A DNA stretch of 64,000 nucleotides from DASRJW01 sp964567755 (GTDB taxonomy: Bacteria; Krumholzibacteriota; Krumholzibacteriia; G020349025): positions 44,741 to 108,740 of the forward strand of contig CAZMNW010000040.1 of assembly GCA_964567755.1 (NCBI GenBank). Reading direction: 5' to 3'. This document shows positions 61,170 through 64,000 of this stretch, piece after piece; the stretch's first letter is position 1, and the number at the start of each line of letters is the position of its first letter. The notes beneath the pieces are model-generated. The model was given only the letters and a program-made list of their open reading frames with translations, did not search any database and was not told the origin of the DNA. A program made the translations under genes and the position numbers.

Positions 61170-64000
61170 ATGACCAGCCGTCACCACTTTGTGAGGCAGC
61201 TTGTGGGAGCCGAGCGCGGCCAAATGCTCTCGCATTACCGGCTCGTCGAGAAGATCGGCGAGGGCGGAATGGGCGTGGTTTGGAAGGCCGACGACACCGT
61301 CCTCAACCGCACCGTCGCCATCAAGGTGCTCCCGGCCGATCTCGCGCTCGACGAAGAGCGCCGCAGGATGTTCCTCGACGAGGCACGGCTCGCGGCGTCG
61401 GTGAGTCACGCCCACATCGTCCAGGTCCACGAGCTCGGTCGCGAGGGCGACCTCGACTTCATCGTCATGGAATACGTCGAGGGCCAGCCGCTCGGCAAGC
61501 TGCTGCATGGACGACCGCTCCCGCCGGACAAGGTGGCCGACTGGGGTTTGCAGGTGGCCGAGGGCCTATCGCGCGCGCATCGAAAAGGGCTCATCCACCG
61601 GGACCTGAAGCCCGCCAACATCCTTGTCACGCCCGAGGGCGAGCTCAAGATCGTCGACTTCGGACTCGCGACCCTCTTTTCCCGGTGGGAGACGACTGCG
61701 ACCTCCACGCGCACGCTGACCGAGGCAGGATCGGTGGAGACTCGCAAGGAGATCGCAGGCACGCTGCCTTACATGTCGCCTGAGCAGGTGCGCGGCGAAA
61801 AGCTGGATGCCCGGAGCGACATCTTCTCCTTCGGCACGGTGCTCTACGAGATGACGACGGGGCAGCGCCCATTCACCGGCACAAACCCGGCAGACATCGC
61901 CCAGGAAATCGTCAAAAGCAAGCCGACTCCCGTCCATGAACTAGTGCACAAGGTGCCGCTTGACCTCGACCGGACAATCGAGAAGGCCATGGCTGCGCGC
62001 CCCACGGAACGGTACCAGCACATGGAAGACGTTGCCGTCGACCTGAAGCGGTTGCTCAAGGATATCGAGACGGGCTCCTCACCGTCGTACGAGGATCTGC
62101 AGCAGCCTGCCAAGAAACCGAAGAGGCGTTGGCTACCGCCGATGGCAATGGCCGGCACGCTTGTAGTCGCTTCCCTCGTCTGGCTCACTCTCGGGCGCGA
62201 GGGACAAGACGAGACCGACTCACAAGCCGCAGGATCGTTCCCAGAGAAGCCCAACTGGATCGTGGTAGCCGAGTTCGACGGCCCGCCAGACAAACCGGAT
62301 CTCGCCCCTGCGGTGCGCCAGCTCGTGATCGCAGCACTCGAGCAGTCGAGCCTCGTCACACCCATGCAACCATCCGACCTCAAGCGCGGTTTGGCGCTTG
62401 CGATGAAGCCGGACACTACACGCGTCGTCGGACCCGTGGCGCGCGAACTTGCCTTCCGTGCCGCCGCAAGGACGTACGTCGAGGGGCGGGTCGACCGGAT
62501 CCTGACTGGCTATTCGATCGCCTTGCGGGTCCTGGACAGTGAAGACGAGCACCTCGTCGCCTCGGTCAGCGGCATCGCTCTGAACGACGAGCTCGTGATC
62601 TCCACGGTGGACAGGCTGGGGCGCGAATTACGTGAAAAAATCGGCGAGAAGGAGGGCGAGGTTGGGACCCAGGCGGCGGGCCGGTGGAATCGAGGTGACA
62701 GCTTCGTCGGCATCACACACTCGTTCGATGCCTACATGACGTACCTACGCGCATCGGATCTGTACTTCGAGAAGGGACAGCCCGGGCCGGCCAAGCAGTT
62801 GTACCGGCAAGCACTGAGGCTCGACCCGGATTTCGCGGAGTGTTGGGTTGACCTGTATTTACTTTACGCGAATACGGGACTCGAGGACTCCGCGCGCATT
62901 GCGTACGAGGAAATCGTCCGCAGGCCAACCAGGTTGACCGAAAAAGGGCGTCTATTAATTGAGGCGAGCGCCAAGTGGACTCTGCTGTGTGATCCTGAGG
63001 GGGCACTTCGCACTTATGACGTCCTGGCCGGCATGGACGCCAAGTATCGCTGGCACAACAACCGCGGTGTGCTCCTGTATGACCTCGGGAGATCGGAGGA
63101 CGCGCTCGCCGTCTACGATGGGACAATCAAGTTCTATCCATTCCCGAATCCCGTTGTTTACGGGAACCGATTCACGACGCTCTTGACGCTCGGGCGCCAA
63201 GAAGAAGCTGCTCGCGCACTGGCGGCGGTGCCTGAATCATTTCGGAATCAGGGGTTGTTGATGCTCGCGCTGGCTCGTGACAACTGGGCACTTGCCGACA
63301 GCCTTGCTGCAGCCACTCGGGACGATACATGGTCGGGCGAGGCAGTCCGTGTGTCCGCCGCGATGAGTCTTGCCGCGTCCGAGGCTCGAAGAGGGCGCGT
63401 GGCATCTGCCGTTCGGCTCTTGACCAATGTTTCAGTCGACTACGGACACGCATTTGGCGCATTTGCAGATTTCACTCAGCGGTTCCTTCTGCGTGTCGCG
63501 GGCCAGTCTTGCCCCGACTCCCGTGCGACTCCAGTCGACTCCTCGGTTGGCGCCCTGATCAGTGCGGCATCATCGGCTGCCGCGTGCGAGGACACGACGG
63601 AGATTCGGAACCTCCTCCAACGAATTGCTGAGACGAAGTATTGCGCTCGACGACACTACAAGGACGTCAAGTTCCTCCAGGCTTCGAGTGCTGGAGTATC
63701 AGGACGCTGGCAAGAAGTAATCGATCTGCTGGGATCGGAGAACGGGCCCGGCTTCAGGCACGGCACGTTGCCGGTGCGATGGCTCGTACACCGAGCTTAC
63801 GAACACCTGGGAAACCTCGACGCGGCAGCAAACGAATGCCAGCGCATTCTGTCGCTAGTCCCAAAACAAGCGAATGCGGAAGGTGTTTTGGCGCCGATTT
63901 GCGCTTCCGCGGGAAGGCGTGGAGTATCATGGGGCAGTGGCTGTCCCCAAGTCACGAGCTTGGTGGTGGTTCAGAGTTGTTCGCCTTCCCTTCCTCGCGC
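61170..64000 (+). CDS. Ser/Thr protein kinase with TPR tail (partial)
   Basis: Open to the window end, at least 943 aa. A Hanks-type kinase domain (about 22-290): P-loop GEGGMGVVWKA, VAIKVL lysine, HRDLKPANIL, DFGLA and APE-like MSPEQ. A membrane helix lies at about 325-344 (AMAGTLVVASLVWLTLG), then a region like the adenylate-cyclase-linked TolB-N (about 355-480), then TPR repeats (from about 520). I took ATG 61170; ATG 61224 gives a shorter leader. No stop in frame up to 64000, so the end is unseen. Such kinases are common in Eisenbacteria- and Acidobacteria-like genomes; the target is unknown. Confidence 0.9.
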   Translation, partial: MTSRHHFVRQLVGAERGQMLSHYRLVEKIGEGGMGVVWKADDTVLNRTVAIKVLPADLALDEERRRMFLDEARLAASVSHAHIVQVHELGREGDLDFIVMEYVEGQPLGKLLHGRPLPPDKVADWGLQVAEGLSRAHRKGLIHRDLKPANILVTPEGELKIVDFGLATLFSRWETTATSTRTLTEAGSVETRKEIAGTLPYMSPEQVRGEKLDARSDIFSFGTVLYEMTTGQRPFTGTNPADIAQEIVKSKPTPVHELVHKVPLDLDRTIEKAMAARPTERYQHMEDVAVDLKRLLKDIETGSSPSYEDLQQPAKKPKRRWLPPMAMAGTLVVASLVWLTLGREGQDETDSQAAGSFPEKPNWIVVAEFDGPPDKPDLAPAVRQLVIAALEQSSLVTPMQPSDLKRGLALAMKPDTTRVVGPVARELAFRAAARTYVEGRVDRILTGYSIALRVLDSEDEHLVASVSGIALNDELVISTVDRLGRELREKIGEKEGEVGTQAAGRWNRGDSFVGITHSFDAYMTYLRASDLYFEKGQPGPAKQLYRQALRLDPDFAECWVDLYLLYANTGLEDSARIAYEEIVRRPTRLTEKGRLLIEASAKWTLLCDPEGALRTYDVLAGMDAKYRWHNNRGVLLYDLGRSEDALAVYDGTIKFYPFPNPVVYGNRFTTLLTLGRQEEAARALAAVPESFRNQGLLMLALARDNWALADSLAAATRDDTWSGEAVRVSAAMSLAASEARRGRVASAVRLLTNVSVDYGHAFGAFADFTQRFLLRVAGQSCPDSRATPVDSSVGALISAASSAAACEDTTEIRNLLQRIAETKYCARRHYKDVKFLQASSAGVSGRWQEVIDLLGSENGPGFRHGTLPVRWLVHRAYEHLGNLDAAANECQRILSLVPKQANAEGVLAPICASAGRRGVSWGSGCPQVTSLVVVQSCSPSLPR

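Overview
This is a high-GC, gene-dense bacterial chromosome segment with no plasmid, phage or IS hallmark, and with no rRNA, tRNA or CRISPR array that I could find. The gene set points to a Gram-negative-type envelope: outer-membrane barrels, RlpA, TonB-less porin-like proteins, secreted proteases, and a MoxR/Bat operon. It also has a secreted protein ending in a FlgD-like sorting/Ig domain and a Ser/Thr kinase with a TPR tail. That mix is typical of FCB-group or neighbouring uncultured lineages (Eisenbacteria-, Krumholzibacteriota- or Gemmatimonadota-like). The exact phylum cannot be fixed from this window, and this placement is inference.

Layout. 61-3151 is a MacB/LolCDE-like ABC exporter pair. 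3381-9697 (minus) holds a TolB-like propeller, a small barrel, and an M28B plus S9 secreted peptidase pair. 9946-15915 carries a DnaQ/ExoX-like exonuclease, an orphan OppF-type ATPase, an opposite-strand barrel, a dienoyl-CoA hydratase-like crotonase, a secreted endonuclease/phosphatase-fold protein and a small membrane protein. 15993-17891 is a papain-like protease fused to an alpha/beta hydrolase. 18281-19872 has a DinB-like protein and a frameshifted polysaccharide deacetylase. 20011-25921 is a myo-inositol catabolic operon (iolG-iolB-iolD-iolE) ending in a transaldolase-family gene. 26030-27193 is an AAA/DUF4143 ATPase with a perfect palindrome touching its start codon.

27242-29808 (minus) is rlpA followed by a long-form guaA. 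30192-31897 has a Gfo/Idh oxidoreductase and a DUF502 protein. 31976-34402 (minus) is a sigma factor/anti-sigma/two Spy-like periplasmic protein cassette. 34481-35689 is an aminotransferase. 36041-44447 is the six-gene MoxR-DUF58-Bat operon, translationally coupled throughout. 44457-47327 is an M16 protease that overlaps, tail to tail, a histidine kinase carrying a degenerate GGDEF tail.

49167-56763 is a metal-homeostasis island. A minus-strand operon fur-feoB-Cys-rich peptide-dtxR/FeoA, with a good Fur box, faces a plus-strand run of a small His/Cys protein, an outer-membrane barrel, a metal-binding ABC lipo/periplasmic protein and an ABC permease, with no ATPase gene in the run. 56917-60372 is a histidine kinase/response regulator pair followed by a YgfZ-like protein. 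60602-61100 is an antitoxin with a decayed PIN-toxin remnant. 61170 to the end is a Ser/Thr kinase with TPRs cut by the window edge.

No single locus is clearly a new system. The best leads are the protease-hydrolase fusion, the palindrome at the DUF4143 start, the kinase with a dead GGDEF tail, the eukaryote-like GMP synthetase, and the decayed toxin beside an intact antitoxin.
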